NCBI GenBank assembly: GCA_963708625.1
Contig: CAVPSV010000004.1
Coordinates: 1,847,137-1,911,136 of the forward strand
DNA length: 64,000 bases
Direction of reading: 5' to 3'
DNA from: DASXIF01 sp036498145
GTDB taxonomy: Bacteria; Actinomycetota; Actinomycetes; Mycobacteriales; Jatrophihabitantaceae
The position numbers were made by a program, and so were the translations under genes. Positions 9,058 through 17,896 of this stretch are shown piece by piece. Within the stretch, counting starts at the first letter, position 1. Every line of letters starts with the position of its first letter. The notes under the pieces are model-generated. The model saw nothing but the letters and a program-made list of their open reading frames with translations. It ran no database searches and was not told the DNA's origin.

Positions 9058-9453
9058 ATGTCAGCCGTCGACGCCGCCTTGACCGAGGCTCGGAAAGGCT
9101 GGGCGCGGATCCCGGCCCGGGACGCGTGGCAGGCAGTGCAAGACGGAACTGCGCTACTGATCGACACCCGCACAGCTGCGCAGCGTCACCGCGGCGGTGA
9201 GCTTCCCGGCGCGATCGTCATCGACCGGACAGTTCTCGAGTGGCGGGTCGACCCCACGGCCGAGCTCTGCATCCCTGAGGCAAGGACACGGCCACAACTG
9301 ATCGTGATCTGTCGTCAGGGCTTCAGTTCCTCATTCGCGGCACGGGCCCTGCGAGACCTTGGGCTGAACGCCACCGACGTCATCGACGGTGTCGAGGGCT
9401 GGTCCGCCGCCGGCCTTCCGTTCCATAGCGGCCCAGCCGACATTCGAGAATGA
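9058..9453 (+). CDS. Rhodanese-like domain protein
   Basis: A single-domain, 131-residue rhodanese (sulfurtransferase-like) protein. It shows LLIDTRTAAQRHRGGELPGAIVIDRTVLEWR, then the active-site loop CRQGFSSSFAA with the catalytic Cys, and the closing DVIDGVEGWSAAGLP. The Arg and Gln in the active loop fit single-domain rhodaneses that handle thiosulfate, polysulfide or similar sulfane sulfur. It is 27 bases upstream of a HAD hydrolase on the same strand, so the two probably share a transcript. Confidence 0.9.
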   Translation: MSAVDAALTEARKGWARIPARDAWQAVQDGTALLIDTRTAAQRHRGGELPGAIVIDRTVLEWRVDPTAELCIPEARTRPQLIVICRQGFSSSFAARALRDLGLNATDVIDGVEGWSAAGLPFHSGPADIRE

Positions 9454-9480
9454 CGCGATGGTCAGGAAGGAGCGAGCGTT

Positions 9481-10200
9481 GTGAAGCTCACCGACTTTGA
9501 GGCCCTTAGTTTCGACTGCTACGGCACCCTGATCGACTGGGAAGCCGGCATCGGTACCGTGCTGCGCCGGTGGGCCGACGACAACGGGTTCGACGCGACC
9601 GACGAACAGCTCCTCACGGCTTATTCCGTGCACGAGGCGCGCGCCGAGGCCGAGCACCCCACCGAGCTGTACCCGCAGATCCTGGCGCGGTCGATCCGCG
9701 CGCTGGGCACTGAGTTCGGGGTCCCTGTCGACGACAGCGAGGCCGACGCCCTGGCCGTCTCGGTTCCTGACTGGCCGGCATTCCCCGACTCCGCGAGAGC
9801 GTTGCAGCGGCTCGCGCAACGCTACAAGCTGATCATCTTGTCGAATGTGGACCGGCAGTCTTTCGCCGGCTCGAACGAACGGCTCGGTGTGAACTTCACG
9901 AGCATCCTGACCGCGCAGGACATCGGCTCCTACAAACCCTCGCAGGCCAACTTCGACGCTCTGGAAACAGAGATCAGGCGCCTGCGCATCGGCAAGGACA
10001 AGCTGCTGCATGTCGCGCAGAGCCTGTTTCACGACCACGTGCCCGCCAAGCACGCCGGACTGCCGACCGTGTGGATCAACCGTCGCCACGACAACCCCGG
10101 CTGGGGTGCCACGCCGGCACCGCCCGCCGATGTGACCCCGGACTGGACCTTCACCTCGATGGCCGCGTTCGCAGACGCGGTCGACGCCGAAGGCAGCTGA
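9481..10200 (+). CDS. HAD-superfamily hydrolase, haloacid dehalogenase type II-like
   Basis: A 239-residue HAD enzyme with the nucleophile motif SFDCYGTLIDWE (Asp nucleophile), the second motif IILSNVDRQSF, a conserved Lys in IGSYKPSQANFDAL and a last-motif region LHVAQSLFHDHVPAKHAGL. The pattern is closest to (S)-2-haloacid dehalogenases and related phosphatases; the substrate cannot be read from sequence. It starts with GTG at 9481 behind AAGGAG. It follows the rhodanese gene closely and is convergent with the DUF309 gene. Confidence 0.88.
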   Translation: MKLTDFEALSFDCYGTLIDWEAGIGTVLRRWADDNGFDATDEQLLTAYSVHEARAEAEHPTELYPQILARSIRALGTEFGVPVDDSEADALAVSVPDWPAFPDSARALQRLAQRYKLIILSNVDRQSFAGSNERLGVNFTSILTAQDIGSYKPSQANFDALETEIRRLRIGKDKLLHVAQSLFHDHVPAKHAGLPTVWINRRHDNPGWGATPAPPADVTPDWTFTSMAAFADAVDAEGS

Positions 10201-10327
10201 CCTCGGAACCTTCAATCCACATGGGCCCGCGTGAGCCCGGATCGCGATCAGACCGCCAACCCTCGATCTGCACTGCCGGCCCACCTGACCGCGAGGCGCA
10301 GATGGATCGTTCGGGGCGGACCGGATA

Positions 10328-10828
10328 TCAACGGAGGGCGTCACCAACTCCAATCGGCAGCAGCGGAGGCGGCTTCAACATCACCGGTGTCCCTCGATCG
10401 ATCTCCGCGATGGCTTGATCGGACCACCCGATCACGGCAGCGAGATCCAGTCCGTGGGGTCGGGCGGATACGTATGGCGCGAGGGCCATCGCCCCCCGCT
10501 CGATGAGTCGCACGCCACCGACAGCATTGCCGCGAGCCGCATGCGTCACGCCGACCGCAAGTTGCGCCAACCCGCGCCACAGCTCGCGCTCGTCGCTCGG
10601 CTGTGACTTCCAGGCGTCTTCGAGAATCTCGTGGGCGTGGAACGGGCGGCCCTCACTCAGCAACCGGTACGCCTCGATCAACGACTCTTTCGCCGTACGG
10701 CGTATGCCTTCTGGCTGGCTGGCGACCCCGACAGCTCCGTACGGCAGCGGGCGACCCAACGCATCCCGCGGACGGGTGTTGCGTCGTGGGCGCGCGCTCC
10801 CCGACAGTCGAGTTCGGGCATCGGCCAT
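10328..10828 (-). CDS. DUF309 domain protein
   Basis: A 166-residue protein. The first 40 residues are basic and end in RDALGRPLPYGAVGV. The DUF309 domain follows: SLIEAYRLLSEGRPFHAHEILEDAWKS, ERELWRGLAQLAVGVTHAARGN, GGVRLIERGA. The His and Glu of FHAHEILE are the conserved candidate metal or active-site residues. No function is established for the family. The ATG at 10828 is chosen because the upstream sequence in frame shows no conservation. Confidence 0.8.
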   Translation of the reverse strand: MADARTRLSGSARPRRNTRPRDALGRPLPYGAVGVASQPEGIRRTAKESLIEAYRLLSEGRPFHAHEILEDAWKSQPSDERELWRGLAQLAVGVTHAARGNAVGGVRLIERGAMALAPYVSARPHGLDLAAVIGWSDQAIAEIDRGTPVMLKPPPLLPIGVGDALR

Positions 10829-11333
10829 CCGATCGTCGGCCACAGGTCGTCCTTCCCAGAACCCCCACGACGGTGCGTCCTCCCATAGTGCTCCCAGCCG
10901 GTCCGCGCCGCGGGACGGAGTACATCCGTCGATCTGCCACCGCGCGCATGTAGTCGACCGCGCGGATGGATTAGTCGGGGGTGGCCGCTGCTCCCCGAAT
11001 GGGTCACCGAATTGGGTCCTCGAACCGAGGGAGCGTCTTGGTGTACTCGCGCACGGCACGGTCGACGCGATTGGCGTCTCCGGTGGCACTGAGGTCGAGG
11101 AATGCGCCTCGCAGCACGGCGAGCACTGCCGTGCGTTGCGCGCGTCCGGACGCTGTGTCGTATGCACGCGAGCGCCAGCACCGAGGCCGGGGCGTCGACG
11201 CATTACCGCGCGGCTATCGCTTCGCGTGACTCGATGGTCTCAGCCCATAGTCGGCGATATGTGGGCTTGATGGCGCGGGTGGTTGGGCTGATGGGCGTGG
11301 GTCCGGGCGTCGTCTGTGCGCGGGGACGGGCCG
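10829..11333. other. 505-base interval without a convincing gene
   Basis: Two short traces can be seen. On the minus strand a frame ending at 11004 encodes RGAFLDLSATGDANRVDRAVREY and a terminal LPRFEDPIR; it has a protein-like composition but no ATG, and a GTG near 11126 would give about 40 residues. On the plus strand near 11060 the peptide VDAIGVSGGTEVEECA resembles a short piece of GlcG/HbpS-type (DUF336) proteins. Either could be a relic. I see no RNA gene or strong terminator. Confidence 0.3.
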
Positions 11334-12152
11334 TTATTGCGGTGAGTTGAGTTCGGCGGCGAGGCGGGCGGGTTCGGCGATCAACTGTGCACGCTCGCTG
11401 GGCTCGGCCACGGCGAGGCGGGCGAGCGCGCGCTTGACGTTCGTCGCCTTCGTCGCATCGGTGCCACCGGCAGCCTCGGACGCCTTCACCGCAGCCTGGA
11501 CGCTGTCCAGATCGAACTCCATGCCGCCGAATGAGATCTTGGTGATGCGCTCGAAGAACGCCGCGCAGAGCATCAACACCAACGCTGCTGCGCCGACCGC
11601 CCCGGCCATCGCGAACGTCGGCGCCGACAACGTGCTCGTCGTCTTCGCCGCTCCCTTCGTCGTCTCGATCACCGTCGAGTGATCGAACAACGCCAGCAGG
11701 AACAGTCCCAACGCAGCCAACGCCACCGCGATCGCCGCAGCAAACAGCAGCATCCGCCACCCCTGATGCGTTGCCGGGGTGCGCGGCGTGAGCGTGATCT
11801 TTCGTCGAGACTTCGGCGGCGCACCCGGTGCGCTCGTACCCGCCTGCGGCCCCGCGAACATCGGCTGCCCGTACTGGGCAGGCGGCCCCTGCTGCGGCCC
11901 GCGCGGTTGCCCGGGCGGCCCGGCTGGATACCCCGGCGGGGGATATCCAGGCAGACCTTGTTGCGGATACCCGGGCGGCAGCTGCGGAGGTTGCCCAGTC
12001 GGCCCCTGCGCCGTCTGCCCCGGGCCAGACGGGCCAGATGGGCCAGTCGGTCCAGACGGCCGCGCTGACCCCTGCGGCGGACCAGGCTGCCTGCTCTCCA
12101 CGGACGGCAACCGCGTCGTGTCGTCGCCCGCGCCCGCTGGCGTCTGTGTCAT
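11334..12152 (-). CDS. Two-TM membrane protein with Pro/Gln/Gly-rich N-terminus
   Basis: A 272-residue protein of no recognised family. About 110 residues of low-complexity Pro/Gly/Gln sequence (QPPQLPPGYPQQGLPGYPPPGYPAGPP) precede a basic segment KSRRKITLTPRT. Two transmembrane helices follow (GWRMLLFAAAIAVALAALGLFLLAL and AMAGAVGAAALVLMLCAAFF), then a short cytoplasmic tail with TKISFGGMEFDLDSVQAAV and a charged helix. The start ATG at 12152 has GAGGGG seven bases upstream. Immediately downstream of the next upstream gene on the same strand, so possibly co-transcribed with it. Confidence 0.65.
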   Translation of the reverse strand: MTQTPAGAGDDTTRLPSVESRQPGPPQGSARPSGPTGPSGPSGPGQTAQGPTGQPPQLPPGYPQQGLPGYPPPGYPAGPPGQPRGPQQGPPAQYGQPMFAGPQAGTSAPGAPPKSRRKITLTPRTPATHQGWRMLLFAAAIAVALAALGLFLLALFDHSTVIETTKGAAKTTSTLSAPTFAMAGAVGAAALVLMLCAAFFERITKISFGGMEFDLDSVQAAVKASEAAGGTDATKATNVKRALARLAVAEPSERAQLIAEPARLAAELNSPQ

Positions 12153-12220
12153 CGCTGATCCCCCTCGGGCCATCGTCCCGCGAAACGGTGGCCGGTCGCC
12201 GTGGCTATACCCAGCTGCCG

Positions 12221-13261
12221 CTACTCCTCGCGCAGGCAGGACCGGATATCGCGCACGAACTCCGCCCAGTCATCGCGGTCGATCTTCTCCGCCGGCCCGT
12301 CCAGCACCGACGCATCAATATCCACATTGCAGAACTCGATCAACTCACCGAGTAGCTCCGCACCGCCGGCATTCGGCGTGCTCAGGTCATAGGACGCTTC
12401 CGGCGCCGGTGCGAACAGGTCGTCCTGGTCGACCTCGGCCAGCTCATTCCAGCGCTCCAGCTTTTCCAGTCGGTGCTCTGTCGCGACCCGGCAGTACCGC
12501 GCCAGGTCGGCCACCTCGGTGAATACCGCCACCGTGTCGTCCGAACCGATGAACGCGACCTCGGTCTCGTCACCGGCCGCATCCCGTGTCACCTCACCGC
12601 GCACCGTCAGATACGTCGCATCCGGCAGCACGATCGTGATCGGCTCGGCACCAACCCGCTCCCACAACGTCTCCGACTCCAACTCCACGTCGGTGAAATC
12701 GCCCTGCCAGGACAGCCAGCTCTCCACCCGCGCGATCGCGCGTTCCCACGTCTCGCTGATCGTGTCGCCAAGTTCGTTCCACCGCTTGCGCCCGTCGCGG
12801 CCCTGGTAGGTGTTCTCCTCGTCCACCAGCACCTCGTACGCCGGCGTGTTCTCCACCAGCCGGCGCAGCGCACCGTCATCGCAGCTGTCCGCGATCCGGG
12901 CGACCATGTCCACGACGTTGGCCAGCGCCGACACGTGCACCGGATCCGGCTCGCCGGAGGCCCACTCGTACACCATGTCCAGGTCATAGCTGTCGTCGCC
13001 GCCGGGCCGCAGATCGTCCGGACGCATCTTCAGCACGTAGCCCCAGGCCGGATGATCCGACAGGTCGTTCTCCTCGCCGGACGCGATGAACGCCGCCAAC
13101 TCGCGCACGTGCGGGTACAGCAGGATCTTCGCGCCGTCGCCGAGGAACCCCTGCCACTCTTCGCCGTCGTCGTCCTCCCACGGCGGCGCCCACAGCGTGA
13201 TGCCGGTGCGGCCGTTCACGGTCAGCGTGATCGGGACGATCGCGGCGGAAGATCTCGTCAT
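12221..13261 (-). CDS. Conserved acidic actinobacterial protein of unknown function
   Basis: A 346-residue, strongly acidic cytoplasmic protein. The opening (VPITLTVNGRTGITLWAPPWEDDDGEEWQGFLGDGAKILLYPHVRELAAFI) and the EENDLSDHPAWGYVLKM segment match a family widespread in actinobacteria whose members are often labelled 'primosomal protein', a name without experimental support that I know of. No catalytic motif is evident. The ATG at 13261 is preferred to a GTG three codons upstream because TAGGG is well spaced for it. It lies 25 bases downstream of the truncated ALDH gene on the same strand. Confidence 0.7.
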   Translation of the reverse strand: MTRSSAAIVPITLTVNGRTGITLWAPPWEDDDGEEWQGFLGDGAKILLYPHVRELAAFIASGEENDLSDHPAWGYVLKMRPDDLRPGGDDSYDLDMVYEWASGEPDPVHVSALANVVDMVARIADSCDDGALRRLVENTPAYEVLVDEENTYQGRDGRKRWNELGDTISETWERAIARVESWLSWQGDFTDVELESETLWERVGAEPITIVLPDATYLTVRGEVTRDAAGDETEVAFIGSDDTVAVFTEVADLARYCRVATEHRLEKLERWNELAEVDQDDLFAPAPEASYDLSTPNAGGAELLGELIEFCNVDIDASVLDGPAEKIDRDDWAEFVRDIRSCLREE

Positions 13262-13286
13262 GTCCGGCACCCTACCGACGCGCGGT

Positions 13287-14726
13287 TCAGCTGCCGATCG
13301 GATGCCAGACGGTCTTGGTCTCCACGAACGCTCTGAGGCGCCGCGTACCGGGATCGGCCTGCCAGTCCAGCGACCCGGGAGCGAACACCCGCTTCACGTT
13401 CTCCGCGGCCTTCACCTGCAATGCCGGGCGCTCGCCGGCCGCCACGCCGGACAGGTCGATCGCGTTCACGTCCCGGTGCCCGGCCAGCCACGGCGCCAGC
13501 TCCCCGGTGATCCCGGTGAGGACGTTCACCACGCCGCCCGGCACGTCGGAGGTGGCCAGTACCTCGGCCAGCGACACCGCCGGCAGCGGCCGCGCCTGCG
13601 CGGCCACGACGACCACCGTGTTGCCCGTCGTGATCACAGGTGCGAGCACCGACACCAACCCCAGCAGGCTCGAGTCCTGCGGCGCGATTACCGCCACCAC
13701 GCCCGTCGGCTCCGGCAGGGAGAAATTGAAGTACGGCCCGGACACCGGGTTCGTGCCGCCGGCCACCTGCGCGTACTTGTCCGCCCACCCGGCGTAGTAC
13801 ACCCACCGGTCGATGGCGTCGTCGGTCTGCGCGAGTGCCGCCGCGCGGTCCACGCCCTCAGCCGCGGCGACCTCGGCCGCGAACTGCTCCCGCCGGCCCT
13901 CCAGCATCTCGGCCACGCGGTAGAGCACCTGAGCACGGTTGTACGCCGTCGCGCCGGCCCAGCCCGACCATGCTTTGCGCGCGGCCAGCACGGCATCGCG
14001 CACGTCCTTGCGCGAAGCCTGCGCGGCATGTGCGAGCAATTCGCCGTGCGCATCGAGCACGGGGTAGGACCGGCCCGACTCCGACCGTGGGAACGCCCCA
14101 CCCAGATACAGCTTGTACGTCTTGCGCACACCCAGCCGGCCGGACGATTCCGCCGCCGGCTCGGTGGTCTGCGTCGGCTTGGTGGTCTGCGTCGGTTCGG
14201 TGGACTCGGCCGGCTCGGCTGGCTCGGTCGACGCGACAGGCTCGACGGGCTCGCTTACCGACGGCGCGGACGCTCCGTTGTGCGACGCCGAGGCTTGCGC
14301 GAGTTCGCCCTGCGCGGGCTCCGCGTCCAGTAACTCTGCGTCCACGAGGTCTGCGTCCACGAGTTCGGCGTCGATCAGCTCGGCGTCGATCAGCTCGGCA
14401 TCGATCAGCTCGGGTTCGGTCGGCTCGGGTTCCGCGCCCTCGGTGTGCAGCGGCTGCGCGTACACCGGCTGCGCGTACACCGGCTGCGCGTCCACCGGCT
14501 CGCCGTCCACTGGCTGCGCGGCCACCGGCCCGGCATGCTCGGGCTCGGTCGGGATGTGTTCGGCCGAGACAGGCTCGGGTTGCGTGGATACGGGCTGCGC
14601 TGTCGCCGACGGCGCGGGCGGGAACGGTGCGGGTACCACCGGCTCCGGCGGTGACTCCGCCGCTGTCGTCGATGCTTCCGACGAGGCCCGCGACGCCCCG
14701 GTCGTCGGCTCCTGCGGCTCAGACAT
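13287..14726 (-). CDS. Truncated aldehyde dehydrogenase homologue with repeat-rich N-terminal extension
   Basis: A 479-residue protein in two parts. Residues 1 to about 200 are low complexity: Pro/Glu/Thr-rich with runs such as VYAQPVYAQPLH and six to seven acidic pentads of the form AELID/AELVD. Residues 205 to 479 resemble the NAD-binding half of ALDHs (YKLYLGGAFPRSESGRSYPV, YYAGWADKYAQV, GVVAVIAPQDSSLLGLVSVLAPVITTGNTVVVV, DVPGGVVNVLTG). It stops before the catalytic domain: there is no nucleophilic Cys motif and no ELGGK Glu, so it should not be an active dehydrogenase on its own. It overlaps the active ALDH gene by 8 bases. A regulatory or scaffolding partner of that enzyme is my inference. 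Confidence 0.75.
   Translation of the reverse strand: MSEPQEPTTGASRASSEASTTAAESPPEPVVPAPFPPAPSATAQPVSTQPEPVSAEHIPTEPEHAGPVAAQPVDGEPVDAQPVYAQPVYAQPLHTEGAEPEPTEPELIDAELIDAELIDAELVDADLVDAELLDAEPAQGELAQASASHNGASAPSVSEPVEPVASTEPAEPAESTEPTQTTKPTQTTEPAAESSGRLGVRKTYKLYLGGAFPRSESGRSYPVLDAHGELLAHAAQASRKDVRDAVLAARKAWSGWAGATAYNRAQVLYRVAEMLEGRREQFAAEVAAAEGVDRAAALAQTDDAIDRWVYYAGWADKYAQVAGGTNPVSGPYFNFSLPEPTGVVAVIAPQDSSLLGLVSVLAPVITTGNTVVVVAAQARPLPAVSLAEVLATSDVPGGVVNVLTGITGELAPWLAGHRDVNAIDLSGVAAGERPALQVKAAENVKRVFAPGSLDWQADPGTRRLRAFVETKTVWHPIGS
14325..14412. repeat. 15-bp in-frame tandem repeat encoding acidic pentads
   Basis: Units of the form GCGTCGATCAGCTCG recur with a 15-base period inside the truncated ALDH gene and encode AELID-like pentads. 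Copy number could vary without frame loss. Confidence 0.75.
14448..14530. repeat. Second 15-bp in-frame tandem repeat (QPVYA/QPVDA)
   Basis: About five copies of a GGCTGCGCGTACACC-like unit at 15-base period, in the same gene, encode repeated QPVYA/QPVDA pentads. Confidence 0.75.
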
Positions 14727-16197
14727 CGAGGTACGCCTCCAGACCGTGCCGGCCGCCCTCGCGGCCGAAGCCGGATTCCTTGTACCCGCCGAACGGCGAG
14801 GCCGGGTCGAACCGGTTGAACGTGTTCGCCCACACCACACCGGCGCGCAGCTGGCCGGCCATCGACAAGATCCGCGACCCCTTCTCGGTCCACACCCCGG
14901 CCGACAGCCCGTACGGAGTGTTGTTCGCCTTCTCCACCGCCTCGGCCGGTGTGCGGAACGTCAGCACCGACAGCACCGGACCGAAGATCTCCTCCTGCGC
15001 GATCCGGTTCGCCTGCGACACGTTGGTGAACACCGTCGGCACGAACCAGTAACCCCGCTCGGGCAACTCACACGGCGGCGACCACCGCGTCGCGCCCTCG
15101 GCCACACCCGCGTCGGTCAGCTCACGGATGCGCGACAGCTGCGCGGCGGAGTTGATTGCGCCGACATCGGTGTTCTTGTCCAGCGGATCGCCGACACGCA
15201 GCGTGGCCAACCGTCGCTGCAGCGACGCGACGAGTTCGTCCGCGATCGACTCCTGCACCAGTAACCGCGAACCGGCGCAGCACACCTGGCCCTGGTTGAA
15301 GAAGATGCCGTTAACGATGCCTTCGACCGCCTGGTCGATCGGTGCATCCTCGAAGACGATGTTCGCGGCCTTGCCGCCGAGTTCCAGTGAGAGCCGCTTC
15401 GACGTGCCGGCCAGCGTCCGCTGGATGATCTTGCCGACCTCGGTGGAGCCGGTGAACGCGATCTTGTCGATGCCGTCGTGCTGGACGATTGCCTGCCCGA
15501 TCGCCGGGCCACCCGCGAGGATGTTCACCACGCCCGCCGGCACGTCCGCCTCGTCGATGATCTCCGCGAGCACGAGCGCGGTGAGCGGCGTCGTCTCCGC
15601 CGGCTTGAGCACCACCGTGTTGCCGCACGCCAGCGCCGGCGCGATCTTCCACGCCGCCATCAGCAGCGGGAAGTTCCACGGAATCACCTGGCCGGCCACG
15701 CCGACCGGCCGCGGATCCGGCCCGAACCCCGCGTGGCCCAGCTTGTCCGCCCAGCCTGCGTAGTAGAAGAAGTGCGCCGCCGCGAGCGGGACGTCCACGT
15801 CGCGCGACTCGCGAATCGGCTTGCCGTTGTCCAGTGACTCGAGCACGGCCAGTTCCCGACCGCGCTCCTGAATCGCACGGGCGATGCGGAACAGGTACTT
15901 GCCGCGTTCCTTGCCGGGCAGCTGCGACCACGCGCCGAACGCGCTGCGCGCCGCAACGACGGCGTCGTGCACGTCCGCGGGACCGGCCTCGGCCACCTCC
16001 GCCAGCGGTGTCTCGTCCGCCGGGTTGATCGTCTTGGTGGCCTCGCCCGAGCCGTCGCGGAACGCACCGCCGACGTAGATCTGGTAACTCGGACGCAGCC
16101 GCGCCACCTCGCGCGACTCCGGCGCCGGTGCGTAGGCGAACCGTTCGCTCATGGGTGTCCTCGCTTCGCCGGCGAACTGTCCCGCGTCCGATGTCAT
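14719..16197 (-). CDS. Aldehyde dehydrogenase (NAD(P)+-dependent)
   Basis: A full-length 492-residue ALDH. The cofactor-binding PWNFPLLMAAWKIAPALACGNTVVLKPAE, the Gly-rich FTGSTEVGK, the general base in LELGGKAANIVF and the nucleophile in FFNQGQVCCAGSRLLV are all intact. The PFGGYKESGFGREGG signature closes the oligomerisation end. It lies directly after deoC (11-base gap from the ATG at 16197; a second ATG at 16152 with AGGA upstream is an alternative start) and overlaps the truncated homologue after it. Acetaldehyde made by DeoC is therefore the obvious candidate substrate, an inference from context. Confidence 0.92.
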   Translation of the reverse strand: MTSDAGQFAGEARTPMSERFAYAPAPESREVARLRPSYQIYVGGAFRDGSGEATKTINPADETPLAEVAEAGPADVHDAVVAARSAFGAWSQLPGKERGKYLFRIARAIQERGRELAVLESLDNGKPIRESRDVDVPLAAAHFFYYAGWADKLGHAGFGPDPRPVGVAGQVIPWNFPLLMAAWKIAPALACGNTVVLKPAETTPLTALVLAEIIDEADVPAGVVNILAGGPAIGQAIVQHDGIDKIAFTGSTEVGKIIQRTLAGTSKRLSLELGGKAANIVFEDAPIDQAVEGIVNGIFFNQGQVCCAGSRLLVQESIADELVASLQRRLATLRVGDPLDKNTDVGAINSAAQLSRIRELTDAGVAEGATRWSPPCELPERGYWFVPTVFTNVSQANRIAQEEIFGPVLSVLTFRTPAEAVEKANNTPYGLSAGVWTEKGSRILSMAGQLRAGVVWANTFNRFDPASPFGGYKESGFGREGGRHGLEAYLDV

Positions 16198-16208
16198 GCT
16201 CGCCCCCG

Positions 16209-17192
16209 TCAGTCCACGGTCACGTAGTCGGGACCGTCGTAATCACCGGTCGCGAGCTTGTGCCGCTGTAACAGCAAGTCGTTGAGCAGGCTGGACGCAC
16301 CGAACCGGAACAGCTTGGCGGTCAGCCAGTCGCCGCCCACGGTCTCGTTCACCAGCACCAGGAACCGCACCGCATCCTTCGACGTGCGGATGCCGCCGGC
16401 CAGCTTCACCCCGCGACGCTCACCGGTCAGCTCGGCGAAATCGCGCACCGCCTCCAGCATCACCAGCGCCACCGGTGGAGTCGCCGAGATCGTCAGCTTG
16501 CCCGTCGACGTCTTGATGAAGTCGCCGCCGGCCAGCAGCGACAGCCACGACGCGCGCCGCACATTGTCCAGCGTGGCCAGTTCGGACGTCTCCAGAATCA
16601 CCTTCAGGTGCGCCGGTTTGCCCGCGCCACCGATCGCCTGCTTCGTCGCGACGATCTCGTCGTAGACGTCCAGATACCGACCGGCCAGGAACGCGCCTCG
16701 GTCGATCACCATGTCGATCTCGGACGCGCCGGCCGCCAGCGCGTCCCGGACGTCGTGCAGCTTGGTCTGCAGTGCCGCCCGTCCGGACGGGAAGGCGGTG
16801 GCCACGCTCGCCACCCCCACCCGGGAGCCGCGCAAGGCCTGTACGGCCGTCGCGACCAGGTCCGGGTAGACGCAGACCGCGGCCACCGACGGGACGGACG
16901 GATCGGACGGGTCGGGGCGGATCGCCTTCGCGCAGAGCGAGCGCACCTTGCCGGGCGTGTCCGCCCCCTCGAGCGTGGTCAGATCCACCATCGAGATCGC
17001 GGTGTCGATGGCCCAGGCCTTGGCCGTGGTCTTGATGCTGCGGGTGGCCAGCCCGGCCGCACGGGCCTCGGCGCCCACCTGGTCGACGCCGGGCAAGCCA
17101 TGCAGGAAACGCCGCAACGATGAGTTGTCGCGGGTGACGTCGCGCGCCAGGTCAGCGGCCAGCGTGCCGGCGGGCTGCTCCAAGGTGGTCAC
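16209..17192 (-). CDS. deoC: Deoxyribose-phosphate aldolase
   Basis: DeoC cleaves 2-deoxyribose 5-phosphate to glyceraldehyde 3-phosphate and acetaldehyde, in deoxynucleoside breakdown. The 327-residue protein has the Schiff-base lysine in GGDFIKTSTGK, the second lysine region GVKLAGGIRTSKDA, and the barrel segments AVCVYPDLV, VASVATAFPSGR and EIDMVIDRGAFL. It is longer at the N-terminus than the bacterial short form, as in many actinobacteria. The GTG at 17192 is the likely start. Downstream are an active and a truncated ALDH on the same strand; upp is divergent 37 bases away. Confidence 0.92.
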   Translation of the reverse strand: MTTLEQPAGTLAADLARDVTRDNSSLRRFLHGLPGVDQVGAEARAAGLATRSIKTTAKAWAIDTAISMVDLTTLEGADTPGKVRSLCAKAIRPDPSDPSVPSVAAVCVYPDLVATAVQALRGSRVGVASVATAFPSGRAALQTKLHDVRDALAAGASEIDMVIDRGAFLAGRYLDVYDEIVATKQAIGGAGKPAHLKVILETSELATLDNVRRASWLSLLAGGDFIKTSTGKLTISATPPVALVMLEAVRDFAELTGERRGVKLAGGIRTSKDAVRFLVLVNETVGGDWLTAKLFRFGASSLLNDLLLQRHKLATGDYDGPDYVTVD

Positions 17193-17229
17193 TCCCGCAA
17201 GTGTAGGAGCCGGCGCTAGGGTGCGCGGC

Positions 17230-17853
17230 GTGGAAACCGTCGTCGTGGACCACCCGATCGTCCGGGCGCGCCTGACCGTCATGCGGGACGTACACAGCTC
17301 GAACGCCGAATTCCGGGGGGCGTTGCGGGAACTCACCACCCTGCTCGTCTACGAGGCGACGCGGACCCTGGCCGTCCGCGACACCCCGATACAGACGCCG
17401 GTCGCCGCCGCCACCGGCATCGCCATCGCCGATCCGCCGCTGCTGGTGCCGGTACTGCGGGCCGGGCTGGGCATGGCCGAGGCCGCGTTCAACCTGCTGC
17501 CGGAGTCGCAGATGGGCTTCGTGGGGCTGGCCCGGGACGAGCAGACGCACGAACCGCATGCGTACATGGCCTCGCTGCCCGAATCGCTCGACGGCCGGCC
17601 GGTGCTCGTGCTCGACCCGATGCTGGCCACCGGTGGCTCGCTGCTGCACTGCCTGCAACTGCTCTCGGCACGCGGCGCGGGGGCGATCACGGTGGTCTGT
17701 GCGCTGGCTGCGCCGGAGGGGCTGCGCCGGATCGAGCAGAGCGGGCTCGCCGCGAGCGTCTTCACCGCCAGCATCGACGAGCGGCTCAACGACCGCGCCT
17801 ACATCGTGCCCGGGCTCGGCGATGCGGGGGATCGGCAGTTCGGACCGCGCTAG
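17230..17853 (+). CDS. upp: Uracil phosphoribosyltransferase
   Basis: Converts uracil and PRPP to UMP in pyrimidine salvage. The 207-residue sequence has the N-terminal VVVDHPIVRARLTVMRD, the PIQTPVA/VPVLRAGLGM segment, the PRPP-binding loop VLVLDPMLATGGSL and the uracil-binding YIVPGLGDAGDRQFG at the C-terminus. The start is a GTG at 17230. It is divergent from deoC, an arrangement that groups nucleoside catabolism with base salvage. A strong stem-loop begins at its stop codon. Confidence 0.95.
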   Translation: METVVVDHPIVRARLTVMRDVHSSNAEFRGALRELTTLLVYEATRTLAVRDTPIQTPVAAATGIAIADPPLLVPVLRAGLGMAEAAFNLLPESQMGFVGLARDEQTHEPHAYMASLPESLDGRPVLVLDPMLATGGSLLHCLQLLSARGAGAITVVCALAAPEGLRRIEQSGLAASVFTASIDERLNDRAYIVPGLGDAGDRQFGPR

Positions 17854-17882
17854 CGGGCCGAACAATGGGCGGAGCGGCCCGC
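17853..17882 (+). terminator. Stem-loop terminator after upp
   Basis: Perfect arms GCGGGCCG (17853-17860) and CGGCCCGC (17875-17882) with a 14-base loop, starting within the upp stop codon. There is no T-run, as is common in actinobacteria. Confidence 0.6.
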
Positions 17883-17896
17883 GCTAGCGGCCGACT

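Noticed and set aside
14327..14412. AELID-type pentads as a true pentapeptide-repeat (quinolone-resistance type) beta-helix
   Set aside because: Only six or seven acidic pentads, without the bulky and small residue alternation of right-handed beta-helix proteins; more likely a disordered spacer.
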